Source: Elstera cyanobacteriorum (lineage in GTDB: Bacteria > Pseudomonadota > Alphaproteobacteria > Elsterales > Elsteraceae). Taken from it: 64,000 bases of DNA. The stretch covers positions 252,814-316,813 of the forward strand of contig NZ_NOXS01000035.1 in assembly GCF_002251735.1 (NCBI RefSeq), written 5' to 3'. Under the pieces are notes generated by a model. The model did no database searches. It worked only from the letters and a program-made list of their open reading frames with translations, and had not been told where the DNA came from. Positions 53,874-63,297 of the stretch are shown here, in pieces (position 1 is the first letter of the stretch; each line of letters opens with the position of its first letter). The position numbers were made by a program, and so were the translations under genes.

Positions 53874-54809
53874 TTAGTAGAAGAGGCTCGACACGGATTT
53901 TTCTTCGGACACGCGGCGGATGGCTTCGGCCATCAACGGCGCAATCGTGACCTGACGGATATTATGGGCGGCCTTGACGGCATCGGTCGCTTCAATCGTG
54001 TCGGTCGTCACCAACTGCTGCAGCGGCGAATTGGTGACGCGGGTGACCGCCTGGCCCGAGAGCACGCCGTGCGTCACATAGGCGGAAACGGAGGTGGCCC
54101 CCGCCTTCATCAGCGCTTCGGCGGCATTGCACAGGGTGCCGGCGCTATCGACGATATCGTCGATCAGAATGCAGCGCTTACCGCGCACATCGCCGATAAT
54201 GTTCATCACTTCCGACACGCCCGCCCGCTCGCGGCGCTTGTCGATGATGGCAAGATCGCTATCGATGCGCTGGGCAATCGCGCGGGCGCGCACCACGCCG
54301 CCGACATCCGGCGAGACGATGATAACGTCTTTCGTATCCTGGAACTGGTCCTGAATATCCTTCACGAACACCGGCGCGGCGTAGAGATTATCGGTCGGGA
54401 TATCGAAGAACCCTTGGATTTGGCCCGCGTGCAAGTCGATCGTCAGCACCCGGTCCGCCCCCGCCGTCGTCATCAAATTGGCGACCAGCTTTGCGGAAAT
54501 CGGCGTGCGCGGACCAGACTTGCGGTCTTGGCGGGCATAGCCGAAGTAGGGCACAACGGCGGTAATGCGGCGGGCGGAGCTGCGCTTCAGCGCGTCCATC
54601 ATCACCAGCAGTTCCATCAGGTGGTCGTTGGCGGGGTAGGAGGTCGATTGGATGAAGAACACGTCTTCCCCACGGATGTTTTCATGGATTTCCACGAAAA
54701 CTTCCATGTCGGAGAAGCGCTTTACCGCCGCGCGGGTCAGCGGCAGGTTCAGGTAGGCGCAAATCGCCTCGGTCAACGCGCGATTGCTGTTGCCGCTTAG
54801 AATCTTCAT
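53874..54809 (-). CDS. prs: Ribose-phosphate pyrophosphokinase
   Basis: A 311-residue enzyme making PRPP for purine, pyrimidine, His and Trp synthesis. It has [50 protein letters not shown] and the PRPP signature [18 protein letters not shown] near residue 215. The ATG at 54809 gives the usual [10 protein letters not shown] start; an earlier GTG would add four residues. A 244-base divergent region separates it from the histidine kinase gene. Confidence 0.95.
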   Translation of the reverse strand: MKILSGNSNRALTEAICAYLNLPLTRAAVKRFSDMEVFVEIHENIRGEDVFFIQSTSYPANDHLMELLVMMDALKRSSARRITAVVPYFGYARQDRKSGPRTPISAKLVANLMTTAGADRVLTIDLHAGQIQGFFDIPTDNLYAAPVFVKDIQDQFQDTKDVIIVSPDVGGVVRARAIAQRIDSDLAIIDKRRERAGVSEVMNIIGDVRGKRCILIDDIVDSAGTLCNAAEALMKAGATSVSAYVTHGVLSGQAVTRVTNSPLQQLVTTDTIEATDAVKAAHNIRQVTIAPLMAEAIRRVSEEKSVSSLFY

Positions 54810-55053
54810 CCCAGGCCCCACCCGTTTTCAAAAAAACGCCAGCGCAGGGCGCAGCGAACCCCGGCCCCGTCGAAATCGCGCGGACACTAGCAGGCTGTCA
54901 TGCTTCTGTAAATCAAGCCGCACGGATTTCTGCCCTGCATCCGTGGCAGCACCAAACGGCCCCCAAGCCGTCCCGGCATGGCAGATTTAACGGTAGGAGG
55001 ATCACGCACAATCGCCCATAAACGATCCCATCGATTGGTTTTCGGAGTTGAGT

Positions 55054-56580
55054 GTGCTGACCTCCCTACGGTCGAAATTCGCCCTGCTGTTCCTTACTTT
55101 CATCGCGGTCCCGGCCGTGCTGGGGGTGATCGGCATGGGGGCCCTACAGGCGGTTAACGATCCAGCAACCGAGATTCGCGAGGTTTGGCTGCCAAAGCTT
55201 CGCATTTTGGCGGCGCTGAACGATCATTTAAGCGATTTCCGCTTGGCGGAAGGCGATTACATGGCCGCAGCGGATGAGGAAGAGCGCAGCACCCATGCTG
55301 TCACGCTGGCGCGCTTGGGCGGGGAAATCGCCGCCAATATCGCCGAATACCGCGTCTCGCAGCCCGCCAGCAATGCAAGCAAGGAAGCACAGGCCTTTCA
55401 GCAGTTCGTGACCGCGTGGAATACCTATCGCGAGATTGCGACGCGGCTGATGACCCAGGCAGCGACACTCGACCGCCAGACGGCGCGGCAACTCTATCGC
55501 ACGGAGAACCAACAAGCTTATTGGAAGGCCAGCGACCTGCTGGACCAATTAACGGCAGCGGATATTGAAGAGGCGGAGGCCAGCCGCGACCAGGCTAAAT
55601 CGGTCTATGACGATACCTCCATGCGTTTCATTGTCATCATCGTCGGCGTGGTTGGGCTGGCGATCCTGGCCATGGCGATGGTCAACCGCACGATCTCCTC
55701 GCCGCTGATCCAATTGGTCGGTGTTTTGACCCGGATCCCGCAGCGCGATTTCAGCGCCCCTGTCCCCCACACTGGGCGGCGGGATGAAATCGGCGCGATT
55801 GCCCGCGCCATTACCGTTTTCCGCGAACAGGCCGCCGAGCTAGAGGAAACCCTGCGCCGCGAGCATGGGCTACTGACCCAGCAACGCAATTTTATCACCA
55901 TGGCCAGCCACGAGATTCGCACCCCGCTCACCGGGATTGACGGACACGCGCGCCGCCTGGAACGCCAGGCCGATCACGTGGCCCCGGCGGAAATCGCCGA
56001 ACGCGCCGGGCGCATCCGCGCCGCCGTCCGCCGCTTAACCCAGGTGGTGGAAAGCGTCACCCGTGCCGCCCAATGGGACCAAGATCCGGCGGAAGTTCAC
56101 CTGCGCCCCCATGCGCTGCCCAGTGTGCTGGCCGATATTGTTCAGCGCGCGCGGGAGGAGAACCCGCAGCGGGCGATTTTACTGACCTGCGCCCCCTTTC
56201 CGCAGCCGCTCAGGCTTGATCCCGCCTTGCTGGATCAAGCCGTCACCAATCTTCTTGGCAATGCCTTGAAGTATTCCGATCCCAGCACGACTGTATCGAT
56301 AACCGCCCGTATGGACGGCGATTGGGCGCTGGTGGAGGTCGAGGACCAGGGCATCGGCATCCCGGAAGCTGAACGGGAGCAAATTCGCACGCGGTTTTTC
56401 CGCGCCTCCAACGCCCGTGCCACCGTGGGCAGTGGCGTCGGGCTGTATATCGTCGATCAGATCATGGCCATCCACGGTGGAACCATGAGTATCGACAGTC
56501 GTCTGAATGAAGGAACGCGGGTAACATTACGCTTACCGCTATCTTCGCCGATTAGTTTGCCGGAAGGAGCTTCCCTATGA
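55054..56580 (+). CDS. Membrane sensor histidine kinase with HAMP domain
   Basis: A 508-residue kinase. TM1 is near residues 9-32 (FALLFLTFIAVPAVLGVIG). The periplasmic part is a four-helix-type sensor. TM2 is near 190 (FIVIIVGVVGLAILAMA), followed by HAMP. The H-box is FITMASHEIRTPLTGID (catalytic His), the N-box is DQAVTNLLGNALKYSD, G1 is DQGIGIP and G2 is GSGVGLYIVDQIMAIHGG. The GTG at 55054 has GGAG six bases upstream; a TTG two codons earlier adjoins it. It overlaps the response regulator gene by four bases. Confidence 0.9.
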   Translation: MLTSLRSKFALLFLTFIAVPAVLGVIGMGALQAVNDPATEIREVWLPKLRILAALNDHLSDFRLAEGDYMAAADEEERSTHAVTLARLGGEIAANIAEYRVSQPASNASKEAQAFQQFVTAWNTYREIATRLMTQAATLDRQTARQLYRTENQQAYWKASDLLDQLTAADIEEAEASRDQAKSVYDDTSMRFIVIIVGVVGLAILAMAMVNRTISSPLIQLVGVLTRIPQRDFSAPVPHTGRRDEIGAIARAITVFREQAAELEETLRREHGLLTQQRNFITMASHEIRTPLTGIDGHARRLERQADHVAPAEIAERAGRIRAAVRRLTQVVESVTRAAQWDQDPAEVHLRPHALPSVLADIVQRAREENPQRAILLTCAPFPQPLRLDPALLDQAVTNLLGNALKYSDPSTTVSITARMDGDWALVEVEDQGIGIPEAEREQIRTRFFRASNARATVGSGVGLYIVDQIMAIHGGTMSIDSRLNEGTRVTLRLPLSSPISLPEGASL

Positions 56581-57167
56581 GCGCGCGTCTCTTGTGCATT
56601 GAAGATGATCCCGACACCCGGGCCTTGCTGGTCGAAGAACTAGAAGATGCAGGCTACGATGTGCGCGCTGCCGCCGATGGCGCCGATGGGCTGACCGAGG
56701 CGCTGTCGTTCCGTCCGGACCTCATTCTCTGCGATGTTATGCTGCCGCGCCTGTCGGGCTTTGACCTCTTGGAAAAATACGGCGCGCTGGTTCCGAACGT
56801 GCCGCCCTTCATCTTCCTGACCGCCCTGACCGACCGCGACAATGTGCTGCGCGGGCGGCGCCTCGGGGCCGATGATTACGTAACGAAGCCAATTGATTTC
56901 GATATTCTGCTGGAAATCGTCAAACGCCGCCTAAGCCGCGCCGCGCCTGCCGCCCCAGCCTCGGGCAGTCACGATCTGACCGACCGCGAGATCGAAACCT
57001 TGACTTGGGTGGCACGCGGCAAATCCTCCTCCGAAATCGCCGAAATGCTAGGGATTTCGGAGCGGACGGTGAATTTCCACGTCGAAAACGTGATGCGTAA
57101 GCTCGATGTGGTTAGCCGCGTTCAGGCCGCTGTGGTCGCCGTGCAATCGGGCTGGATCCGGCCGTAA
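56577..57167 (+). CDS. LuxR-type response regulator
   Basis: A 196-residue regulator. The receiver domain has acidic pair IEDDPDT, the phospho-Asp in LILCDVMLPRLSGFDLL, Thr in FLTALTDRD and Lys in DYVTKPIDF. The C-terminal helix-turn-helix is LTDREIETLTWVARGKSSSEIAEMLGISERTVNFHVENVMRKLDVVSR (in parts). It is partner of the kinase encoded just before it (ATGA overlap). DNA targets are unknown. Confidence 0.92.
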   Translation: MSARLLCIEDDPDTRALLVEELEDAGYDVRAAADGADGLTEALSFRPDLILCDVMLPRLSGFDLLEKYGALVPNVPPFIFLTALTDRDNVLRGRRLGADDYVTKPIDFDILLEIVKRRLSRAAPAAPASGSHDLTDREIETLTWVARGKSSSEIAEMLGISERTVNFHVENVMRKLDVVSRVQAAVVAVQSGWIRP

Positions 57168-57189
57168 TTCGGGGGATTGCGGGTTCCGC

Positions 57190-57516
57190 TTAGATAAATA
57201 TCGGCATGAGTTTGGCGAGCACATCCTGAAGGATCGAAGGCGGAACCGCTTCGATAAATTGCGCCTGCCGCGCGTCGAGATCAATGACGCGCGGTTGATC
57301 GCTCCGCACGATCCCCGTGGTTTTTGTTCCCTTGAGTTCAACAGCAAACCCGATCTTCCGGGCAAATTGCCCACCGCTCGTGATCGGCATGACCACCGGC
57401 AGCTTCGTCGCGTGATTAAAAGCGGTACGGGATACAATCAAGACTGGACGGCTACCGCTTTGTTCATGTCCAGCGGTCGGATCGAGCGGAACGAGATAAA
57501 TGTCGCCCTGTTTCAC
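57190..57516 (-). CDS. mazF: MazF/PemK-family toxin
   Basis: A 108-residue mRNA interferase. It shows KQGDIYLVPLDPTAGHEQSGSRPVLIVSRTAFN (the Arg of GSRPVLIVS), VVMPITSGGQFARKIGFAVEL, and GIVRSDQPRVIDLDARQ, with EAVPPSILQDVLAKLMPIF at the end. It probably cleaves mRNA at short motifs. The start overlaps the antitoxin stop (ATGA), so antitoxin is translated first. It is convergent with the response regulator gene. Confidence 0.93.
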   Translation of the reverse strand: MKQGDIYLVPLDPTAGHEQSGSRPVLIVSRTAFNHATKLPVVMPITSGGQFARKIGFAVELKGTKTTGIVRSDQPRVIDLDARQAQFIEAVPPSILQDVLAKLMPIFI

Positions 57517-57770
57517 AGGATTTCACGCCCGACCGCAGGCGCATCCAGCCACGCGCGTTCTTCTAGCGATACAGGAGGGGAATAATCCGACGCAGCCAGC
57601 AGGTCTTCCAGCGTGTACCGGACGGGCGGCGCTGGATCGACGATCAATCGCCCGTCTTCGACTGCAAGACTGACAGCCGACCCAGCCGCGAGATTCAGTT
57701 GCTCCAAAAGGGCTGGTGGGACGGTAAGCATGACTGAACCGCCGACTTTGCGCAGATTAGTCGTTAGCAT
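57513..57770 (-). CDS. mazE: MazE/AbrB-type antitoxin
   Basis: An 85-residue protein with an AbrB-like swapped-hairpin DNA-binding start (TNLRKVGGSVMLTVPPALLEQLNLAAGSAVSLAVEDGRLIV, in parts) and a C-terminal toxin-binding tail rich in acidic and hydrophobic residues. It neutralises MazF and represses its own promoter. The ATG at 57770 has GAGGGTAGGCGG directly upstream. Confidence 0.9.
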   Translation of the reverse strand: MLTTNLRKVGGSVMLTVPPALLEQLNLAAGSAVSLAVEDGRLIVDPAPPVRYTLEDLLAASDYSPPVSLEERAWLDAPAVGREIL

Positions 57771-57838
57771 CCGCCTACCCTCAACAGTTATATGAAAATA
57801 TAACCCCCTGCGATGCAGCCTGCAAGCGGCACCCGGCC

Positions 57839-59065
57839 TTACCCAACCGGGCGCTGATCGTCGATGACCTTCCCGTCGTTTGGCAGGCTCCCAGGCGCGA
57901 TGGTCAAGACGCTTGCCCGCAGCTTGCACAGGGCCTGAAAGGTTTCCGTCACCGCGCCCGATAGGCTGGGGTCGGCCGTTTCCACGGTTAGGATGGCCAT
58001 ATCGATGTCGCCGTCTTTTTCGACCGTCAGCCGCCCCTTGGCGAGACCGTGGCGCTTCAGCACCTCCGCCACTTGCGCGGGATGGACGAACATTCCTTTG
58101 ATCTTCGCCGTCTGATCGGCCCGGCCCAGCCAGCCCTTCAGGCGTAATCCTGTGCGCCCGCACGCGCTTTGCCCCGGTAGGAAGGCCGACAGATCGCCGG
58201 TGGCAAAGCGGGTCAGGGGATAGTCGGCATTGAAGCTGGTGACGACCACCTCCCCCACCTCGCCCGCCGGAACCGGATCGCCGGTGCCGGGGCGGACGAT
58301 TTCGACGATCACCTGTTCATCGAGGATCAAGCCGCCGTCGGGGGCGCTTTCGTAGGCGATCAGCCCAAGGTCCGCCGTCGCGTAACATTGCAGCACGGCA
58401 ACACCGCGCTCGGCGAACCAGCCGCGCAGAGTGGGCGGCAGAGCTTCGCCAGAGACCAGCGCCTTCTTTAGGGAGGGCAGCGGCGTTCCAAGCTCGGCGG
58501 CCTTTTCCAGAATGATCTTCAAGAACGACGGCGTGCCGCCATAGCCTGCCGGTTTCAGATCGGCAATCGCCCGCACTTGCAGTTCGGTATTGCCAACCCC
58601 GCCGGGGAAGACGGCACAGCCCAGGGCATGCGCGCCGGTTTCGATCATCGACCCCGCCGGGGTGAAGTGATAGGCGAAGCAATTATGCACGATCTCGCCC
58701 GCGCGGAACCCCGCCGCGTGCAGGGCGCGGGCGAAGCGCCACCAATCGGGCCGCTCGCCTTCCGGGTCATAAATCGGGCCGGGGGAGGCAAAAATCCGCT
58801 TCAACTGCCCCGCCGGGCGCGTGACCAGTCCAGCGAAGGGCAGGTCGGCGGCCTGGGCGGCGATCAAATCGGATTTACGGATCAGCGGCAGACGGGCCAG
58901 CGCCGCCGCATCCGTGACCACCCCGGCCTCGACGCCCGCCAAGGCGCGCGCAAAAGCAGGCGCCTTGGCCTTCGCCGCCGTAATAAGCCCCGGCAATTGG
59001 CCGTAAAGACGGGCGGCGCGGGTGTCCGGGGCATCGGTTTCCAGGGCGTCGAAGAATTGGGTCAC
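57839..59065 (-). CDS. Phenylacetate-CoA ligase-like AMP-forming enzyme
   Basis: A 408-residue adenylate-forming enzyme of the PaaK group. It has YGGTPSFLKIILEKAAELG, LVSGEALPPTLRGWF, CYATADLGLIAYE, PLTRFATGDLSAFLPG and GRADQTAKIKGMFVHPAQVAEVL. It probably activates an aromatic or other carboxylic acid to CoA thioester. It is the distal gene of a cluster with a Liv-type transporter, so it may act on the imported compound. Confidence 0.85.
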   Translation of the reverse strand: MTQFFDALETDAPDTRAARLYGQLPGLITAAKAKAPAFARALAGVEAGVVTDAAALARLPLIRKSDLIAAQAADLPFAGLVTRPAGQLKRIFASPGPIYDPEGERPDWWRFARALHAAGFRAGEIVHNCFAYHFTPAGSMIETGAHALGCAVFPGGVGNTELQVRAIADLKPAGYGGTPSFLKIILEKAAELGTPLPSLKKALVSGEALPPTLRGWFAERGVAVLQCYATADLGLIAYESAPDGGLILDEQVIVEIVRPGTGDPVPAGEVGEVVVTSFNADYPLTRFATGDLSAFLPGQSACGRTGLRLKGWLGRADQTAKIKGMFVHPAQVAEVLKRHGLAKGRLTVEKDGDIDMAILTVETADPSLSGAVTETFQALCKLRASVLTIAPGSLPNDGKVIDDQRPVG

Positions 59066-59070
59066 GATGG

Positions 59071-59895
59071 TCAGATCCAGCGTTTGCGGCGTTTAAAGGA
59101 TTTCAGGTTCTTGAAGGACTTCCGATCCTCCCCGCCCCCGCCGCCGAGGTAAAATTCCTTCACATCCTCGTTATTGGCGAGTTCTTCGGCGGTCCCATCG
59201 AGCACGATTTTACCCTGCTCCATGATATAGCCGTAGGAGGCACAGGAAAGCGCCATGCGGGCATTCTGTTCGACCAGCAGGATCGTGACGCCAAGTTCGC
59301 GGTTGATCTGGCGAACGATGGAGAAAACCTCCTTCACCAGCAGTGGCGACAGGCCCATCGACGGTTCGTCCATCAGGATCAACTTGGGCCGGGCCATCAG
59401 CGCGCGGCCAATCGCCAACATCTGCTGCTCCCCGCCCGACAGGTACCCGGCTAGGCCGGTGCGTTCCTTCAAGCGCGGAAAGTACTGGTAAACCCGGTCG
59501 ATATCGCTCGAAATCTCCCGGTCCTTGCGGGTGAAGGCTCCCAGCATCAGGTTTTCCCGGCACGTCATATCGGCGACGATACGGCGGCCTTCCATGACCT
59601 GGAAAATCCCGCGCCGCACGATCTGGCCGGGATCGAGCCCACTCACCGTCTCGCCCGCGAACTGTACGTCGCCGCGCGTAATTTCGCCGTCTTCAGCCTT
59701 CAAAAGACCGGAGATCGCCTTCAGCGTCGTCGATTTGCCCGCGCCATTGGCCCCCAAAAGGGCGACGATCTCACCCTCCGGCACGGTCAAGCTAAGCCCG
59801 CGCAGCACGAGGATCACATCGTTATAGACGACTTCGATATTATTCACCGACAGCAGCGTTTTCGCCGCTTCGGGCTTCACGGCAGCTTGCGCCAC
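59071..59895 (-). CDS. ABC transporter ATP-binding protein (LivF family)
   Basis: A 274-residue ATPase. Walker A is GANGAGKST, the LivF hallmark is GIFQVMEGRRIVADMTCREN, the signature is LSGGEQQMLAIGRALM, and Walker B is LILMDEPSMGLSP. The tail (RKSFKNLKSFKRRKRW) is basic. It overlaps none of its neighbours but lies five bases from the ligase gene. It is part of the second Liv-type transporter; a LivG-type ATPase for it is not in the window and may lie past the right edge. Confidence 0.92.
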   Translation of the reverse strand: MAQAAVKPEAAKTLLSVNNIEVVYNDVILVLRGLSLTVPEGEIVALLGANGAGKSTTLKAISGLLKAEDGEITRGDVQFAGETVSGLDPGQIVRRGIFQVMEGRRIVADMTCRENLMLGAFTRKDREISSDIDRVYQYFPRLKERTGLAGYLSGGEQQMLAIGRALMARPKLILMDEPSMGLSPLLVKEVFSIVRQINRELGVTILLVEQNARMALSCASYGYIMEQGKIVLDGTAEELANNEDVKEFYLGGGGGEDRKSFKNLKSFKRRKRWI

Positions 59896-59918
59896 GTCTC
59901 CCCCCTTTCCCCCAAGGG

Positions 59919-59946
59919 CCCGGCCTTCCCCGAGAGGAAGACCGGG
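59919..59946 (-). terminator. Intercistronic hairpin after the binding-protein gene
   Basis: CCCGGTCTTCC and GGAAGGCCGGG (minus strand, 59946-59936 and 59929-59919) form an 11-bp stem with one wobble, starting 11 bases after the binding-protein stop. A GC-rich stretch, not a T-tract, follows. It probably stabilises or partly terminates the transcript. Confidence 0.5.
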
Positions 59947-59957
59947 CGGGAGTGAAT

Positions 59958-61235
59958 TTACCAGCCGAGCAGTTCGAGCTTACGCTCCAGCTTCACATCG
60001 GTGGCCTTATCGAGCTTGATCACCTTGCCGACGAGATCGGGCAGATTGCCGTCGGTATTGCCAGAAACGGTGGTCTTGAACAGCGCCACATCCAGCGTCG
60101 GGCGGTGATCATCCTCGGCCCAGGTCACCGGACGGCAGACACCTTCAAGGCCCGCCGGAACCCAATCCTTCTTCTGGTAGAAGGCTTTCTTGACGTTCGG
60201 ACCAGACACGCCGCCGTTCTTATCGGCCCAATCCAGCGCTTCCTTCATGTAGTAGGACGCGCAGATCCCCGCGACATAATGCAACGAGCGGTAACCGCCC
60301 GCCGCATCCGTCCGCTTGGCAATGTCCCGCACCAGCTTCATACCCGGCACATCGGCGCCCCACAGAACATCGGTGCGCATCGGGTAGATAACACCATTGC
60401 CCGCCGCACCCGCTGCCTTCAGCGCGTTTTCATCGACGCCCCAAACATTGCCGAGGAACTGCACATCGACCCCGGCGGTCTGGCAGGCCTTCATAACCGC
60501 GACGTTGGAGGCCGCCGTATTGCCAAGATAAGCGTAATTGGCGCCAGATTGTTTCAGCGTTAGGCACTGCGCGGTGAAGTCGCCGGGCGCCAGCGGGAAT
60601 TGAATGGCGGGCAGCACGTCGAACCCAGCAGCCTTGGCGGCTTCTTCCCCGGCGGCTTTCGGCGCATTCGGGTAGGGGTGATTGGCGCCCATGTGAACAT
60701 ATTTCGGCGCCCCGGCCTTGCCCTTGGCCTTCCAGTCCGCCGCTGCCCATTGCACCATCGCGCGCAGCGAGTCGGAATAGCTGGGACCGTAGAAGAAGTT
60801 ATAGGGCGTGCCTTTTTCGGTGCGCGGCCCCTTCTTTTGCGGGTCGGTCAACTGCCCGGCGTAGGAGCCGGAGAGGTAGGGGATTTCGTCCTGCGTGACG
60901 AAATTGACCAGCGCTTCGGTATCCGCCGTGCCCCAGCCCATGATGGCCGAGACCTTGGGGCTATCCCCCACCCACTTCTTGTAGGTCGCCAGGGCGCGCG
61001 GCACCTGATAGCCGTAATCGACCGTATCGATATCGACCTTCTTGCCGTTCACGCCGCCGTTGGCGTTGATATGGGCGAAAGCATCGGCAACGCCTTCCCC
61101 GAACGGCTTCCCGATATCGGAGGTGCCGCCGGTGTAATCGGCAAGATGGCCGATCTTAATTTGGGCCGAAGCGATCCCCGGCACGGCGAGCGCCAGAACC
61201 AACCCCGTCGCCGATAGTAAAGTGTGAACGCGCAT
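59958..61235 (-). CDS. ABC transporter substrate-binding protein (Liv type)
   Basis: A 425-residue periplasmic protein with a Sec signal peptide (MRVHTLLSATGLVLALAVPG, cleavage near IASAQ). Mature region: IKIGHLADYTGGTSDIGKPFGEGVADAFAHINANGG typical of type I fold aromatic/branched-acid binding proteins, then GWGTADTEALVNFVTQDEIPYL and ANHPYPNAPKAAGEEAAKAAGF. The ATG at 61235 has GGGAGG upstream. Ligand unknown; gene context suggests aromatic or branched acids. Confidence 0.92.
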   Translation of the reverse strand: MRVHTLLSATGLVLALAVPGIASAQIKIGHLADYTGGTSDIGKPFGEGVADAFAHINANGGVNGKKVDIDTVDYGYQVPRALATYKKWVGDSPKVSAIMGWGTADTEALVNFVTQDEIPYLSGSYAGQLTDPQKKGPRTEKGTPYNFFYGPSYSDSLRAMVQWAAADWKAKGKAGAPKYVHMGANHPYPNAPKAAGEEAAKAAGFDVLPAIQFPLAPGDFTAQCLTLKQSGANYAYLGNTAASNVAVMKACQTAGVDVQFLGNVWGVDENALKAAGAAGNGVIYPMRTDVLWGADVPGMKLVRDIAKRTDAAGGYRSLHYVAGICASYYMKEALDWADKNGGVSGPNVKKAFYQKKDWVPAGLEGVCRPVTWAEDDHRPTLDVALFKTTVSGNTDGNLPDLVGKVIKLDKATDVKLERKLELLGW

Positions 61236-61300
61236 CGTTACCTCCCAGTGAACTTTTGCGGTGTAAGGAACTTTCTCCCGGTGGCCGGTTTTTCGGGGCC

Positions 61301-62371
61301 TTAGTAGGAGAAAGGATAGAGCTTCCAGTAGGCTTTCACCTGCTTCCACCGGTGGGCCAGCCCATCCGGTTCGAAGATCAGGAAGAGGATGATCGTGGTG
61401 CCGATGGCAATTTCGCGCAGGTAGGAGACATTCGCCCGCAGCCCCAGCGCCGTATCGATGACGGTCCCCGAGAGAAGACGGGTAAGCGCATCCATCGCTT
61501 CCGGCAGCAGCACCATAAAGGCGGTGCCCATCAGCGTGCCCATCACCGACCCCAGACCGCCGATGATGATCATGCCGAGGAACTGGATCGACAGAAGAAT
61601 GGTGAAACCTTCGATGGAGACGAACTGGGCGTAATGGGCCGAGAGCGCCCCGCCGATCCCCGCGAAAAACGCCGAAAGACCGAAGGACAACACGCGGTAT
61701 TTAGTGAGGTTGATCCCCATCATTTCCGCCGACAGATAATGGTCGCGCACGGCAATCAGCGCCCGGCCATCGCGGGAGCGCATGAGGTTCGCCACCATCA
61801 CAAAAGACAGCACCAGATAGACCAGCACGACATAGAAGTAGCTTTTGTCGGACGTAAACTTATAGCCGAACAGCGAAAACGGCTCCGCCGCCGCCCCGGC
61901 CACGCCGCCGGTGAACCATTCGGCGCGCGAGAAGAAATCCTGCAAGATGATCTGCGCCGCCAAGGTGGCAATCGCAAGATAGAGACCTTTTAGCCGCGCT
62001 GCCGGTAGGCCAAACAGCATACCGACCGCCGTGGTCATGACCCCGGCCAGCGGGATGGCAAAAAAGACCGGAATGCCGTGATTGCTGATCCAGGCCGAGG
62101 CAAAAGCCCCGAAGCCAAAGAAGGCGGCATGCCCGATGGAAATCTGCCCGGTAAAGCCAACGACGATATTCAGCCCCAGCGCGGCAATCGCGTAATAGCC
62201 GATCTGAATGAACAGCGCGAGCATGTAATTGCTGACGACAAAGGGGGACGCGGCGAGCAGCGCCACCCCTAAAACCGCGAACAGAAACGAGTTCCGCGTA
62301 TCAAAAATATGCGTATCCGCCGCGTAGCTGGTGCGGAAGTCGCCACACGGGCGCAAGCTGACGTTTGCCAT
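61301..62371 (-). CDS. ABC permease (LivM family)
   Basis: A 356-residue membrane protein. It has ALGLNIVVGFTGQISIGHAAFFGFGA (GQISIGHA), LPAARLKGLYLAIATLAAQIILQDFF, AEMMGINLTKYRVLSFGLSAFFAGIGGALSAHY and GMIIIGGLGSVMGTLMGTAF. It forms the channel with the LivH protein encoded 17 bases upstream. The N-terminal part has a short hydrophilic leader. Confidence 0.92.
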   Translation of the reverse strand: MANVSLRPCGDFRTSYAADTHIFDTRNSFLFAVLGVALLAASPFVVSNYMLALFIQIGYYAIAALGLNIVVGFTGQISIGHAAFFGFGAFASAWISNHGIPVFFAIPLAGVMTTAVGMLFGLPAARLKGLYLAIATLAAQIILQDFFSRAEWFTGGVAGAAAEPFSLFGYKFTSDKSYFYVVLVYLVLSFVMVANLMRSRDGRALIAVRDHYLSAEMMGINLTKYRVLSFGLSAFFAGIGGALSAHYAQFVSIEGFTILLSIQFLGMIIIGGLGSVMGTLMGTAFMVLLPEAMDALTRLLSGTVIDTALGLRANVSYLREIAIGTTIILFLIFEPDGLAHRWKQVKAYWKLYPFSY

Positions 62372-62388
62372 AATCTATCGCCCTCCGC

Positions 62389-63282
62389 CTAAACGCGTTC
62401 GATGTCGCGGGTACCGAACAAGCCATAGGGCTTGATCATCAAAATCAGGATCAGCACGTAGAAGGGCGCCACTTCGTACATATTGCCCCAGTGCAGATAT
62501 TGGCTATCGATGTAATGGGCGAAATTCTCCAGCAAGCCGACGATCAGCCCGCCCAAGACCGCGCCGACCACCGAGTCGAGCCCGCCCAAGATCACCGCCG
62601 GGAAAACCTTGATCCCGAAGGCGGAAAGCGCTGAGGAGACGCCGTTCACGAGACCGACGACGACGCCCGCGACCGTGGAGACCATCGCCGAGATGGCCCA
62701 AGCCATCGCAAACACTTGTTTGATCGAAATCCCCAAGCTCTGCGCCGCTTGCTGATTGTAAGCGGTCGCCCGCATCGCAAGCCCGTAGCGGGTATATTTG
62801 AAAAAATAGGCGAACCCGGCCATGATCAGCACCGATACCGCCAGCGATAGGCCGTAAGCGGTTTTCACCTGCAGCCCAAAGATCGAGAAGGACTGGGTAT
62901 CGAAGACCTGCGGAAAGGGCTGGGCAAAGACGCCGAAGGCCCATTTCATCGAGGCTTGGAAGACGATGGACAGGCCAATCGTTACCATGATCACCGAAAT
63001 AATCGGCTCGCCAATCAAGGGCCGTAGCACCACCACCTGCAACAGCACGCCAAAGGCGGCCATGAAGGCGAGGGTTAGCAGGAAGCCGACAAAAAACGGC
63101 ACCTGATATTTGGTTAGGAAGAACCAGCAAATCCAGGCGCCAATCAGCAGAAATTCGCCCTGGGCGAAGTTCACCACTTGGCTGGCCTTATAGATCAGCA
63201 CGAAACACATGCCGACGACGCCATAGAGCGTGCCGACGATCAGCCCATTGAGCAGCAATTGCCCGAGCAGGGAAAGATCCAT
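62389..63282 (-). CDS. ABC permease (LivH family)
   Basis: A 297-residue membrane protein with GTLYGVVGMCFVLIYKASQVVNFAQGEFLLIGAW (NFAQGE signature), KYTRYGLAMRATAYNQQAAQSLGISIKQVFAMAWAISAMV and FPAVILGGLDSVVGAVLGGLIVG. It lies 15 bases from the preceding ligase gene and 17 from livM on the same strand, consistent with one operon. Confidence 0.92.
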   Translation of the reverse strand: MDLSLLGQLLLNGLIVGTLYGVVGMCFVLIYKASQVVNFAQGEFLLIGAWICWFFLTKYQVPFFVGFLLTLAFMAAFGVLLQVVVLRPLIGEPIISVIMVTIGLSIVFQASMKWAFGVFAQPFPQVFDTQSFSIFGLQVKTAYGLSLAVSVLIMAGFAYFFKYTRYGLAMRATAYNQQAAQSLGISIKQVFAMAWAISAMVSTVAGVVVGLVNGVSSALSAFGIKVFPAVILGGLDSVVGAVLGGLIVGLLENFAHYIDSQYLHWGNMYEVAPFYVLILILMIKPYGLFGTRDIERV

Positions 63283-63297
63283 CGTCCCATCCTCCCC

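Noticed and set aside
54994-55000. TAGGAGG Shine-Dalgarno-like sequence
   Set aside because: No start codon lies at a suitable distance; the kinase start is 54 bases further and has its own site.
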